A stretch of DNA of 32,819 nucleotides from CAVEFW01 sp963643505. Lineage in GTDB: Bacteria > Actinomycetota > Coriobacteriia > Coriobacteriales > Eggerthellaceae. The stretch covers positions 1 to 32,819 of the forward strand of contig CAVIKF010000016.1 of assembly GCA_963643505.1 (NCBI GenBank). The letters are read 5' to 3'. Each line of letters opens with the position of its first letter. Position 1 is the stretch's first letter. Positions 32,694-32,819 of the stretch are shown piece after piece. The notes under the pieces were generated by a model that was not told the origin of the DNA, did not search any database, and saw only the letters and a list, made by a program, of their open reading frames with translations. The position numbers were made by a program, and so were the translations under genes.

Positions 32694-32819
32694 CTACCTC
32701 ATGCCGCTCGTCATGCCGCAATCCTGGCAGATCTTCTCGAACTCGTCGGACTGGCAGAAGCCCTTCACGACGTCGACGCGGGTGAGGCCCTCGTCGGCCA
32801 TGCGGGCGACCCAGGCCGC
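32694..32819 (-). CDS. C-terminal end of another DUF4214 protein (partial)
   Basis: The last 41 codons of a leftward gene whose start lies beyond the right edge. The reading frame ends FCQSDEFEKICQ then GMTSGMR, preceded by AAWVARMADEGLTRVDVV, identical to the end of the protein at 8933-11542 apart from two residues (A to K and S to D). At DNA level 120 of 126 bases agree. It is the second member of the direct repeat flanking the central 23.8 kb. The N-terminal domain, and so the function, cannot be known from this window. Confidence 0.9.
   Translation of the reverse strand, partial: AAWVARMADEGLTRVDVVKGFCQSDEFEKICQDCGMTSGMR

Overview
The window looks like chromosomal DNA of an anaerobic, monoderm actinobacterium, most plausibly from the Coriobacteriia. 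This rests on fairly high G+C, AGGAG-type ribosome sites with GTG and TTG starts, long secreted proteins ending in DUF4214 modules, a cell-wall-binding-repeat-2-like protein, Tat and lipoprotein substrate-binding proteins, and no outer-membrane genes. The taxonomic call is inference; there is no rRNA or housekeeping marker here.

Layout. (1) 8530 to 1, minus strand: a tightly packed operon with a FecCD-type permease, a FecE-type ATPase and a Tat/lipoprotein substrate-binding protein. It continues with a membrane-anchored Ig-like surface protein, an ExbB/TolQ/MotA channel protein, a DUF2149 ExbD-like partner, and a GLUG-repeat secreted protein that runs off the left edge. (2) 8540-8930: promoter, a cluster of about 23-bp imperfect palindromes, and a strong terminator. 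(3) 28389 to 8933, minus strand: a second and larger uptake locus. In transcription order it holds a permease remnant, ATPase, MoxR, giant LRR/CWB2/DUF4214 surface protein, SurA/PrsA-like foldase, second ATPase, second MoxR, very long substrate-binding lipoprotein, two FecCD permeases, DUF58 protein, DUF4129 membrane protein, and a secreted DUF4214 protein. (4) 28510-29036: non-coding repeats. (5) 29037-32310, plus strand: LicD-family transferase, Wzx-like flippase, and a lipoprotein metallophosphoesterase. (6) 32410-32819: the same palindrome family and a terminator, then the 3' end of another DUF4214 gene almost identical to that of the gene at 8933.

Working model (inference): both minus-strand loci import a metallophore or tetrapyrrole-like ligand (iron-siderophore, haem or corrinoid class) through FecBCDE-type ABC transporters. 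They differ from textbook importers in what is welded to them. The first carries a proton-channel pair and surface proteins. The second carries two MoxR AAA+ ATPases, DUF58, and a TgpA-like DUF4129 protein that has no transglutaminase domain, plus large DUF4214 surface proteins and a foldase. The ABC/MoxR/DUF58/DUF4129/DUF4214 combination is the best candidate for an undescribed system. Near-identical DUF4214 3' ends in direct orientation 23.8 kb apart suggest recombination or gene conversion among surface-protein genes.
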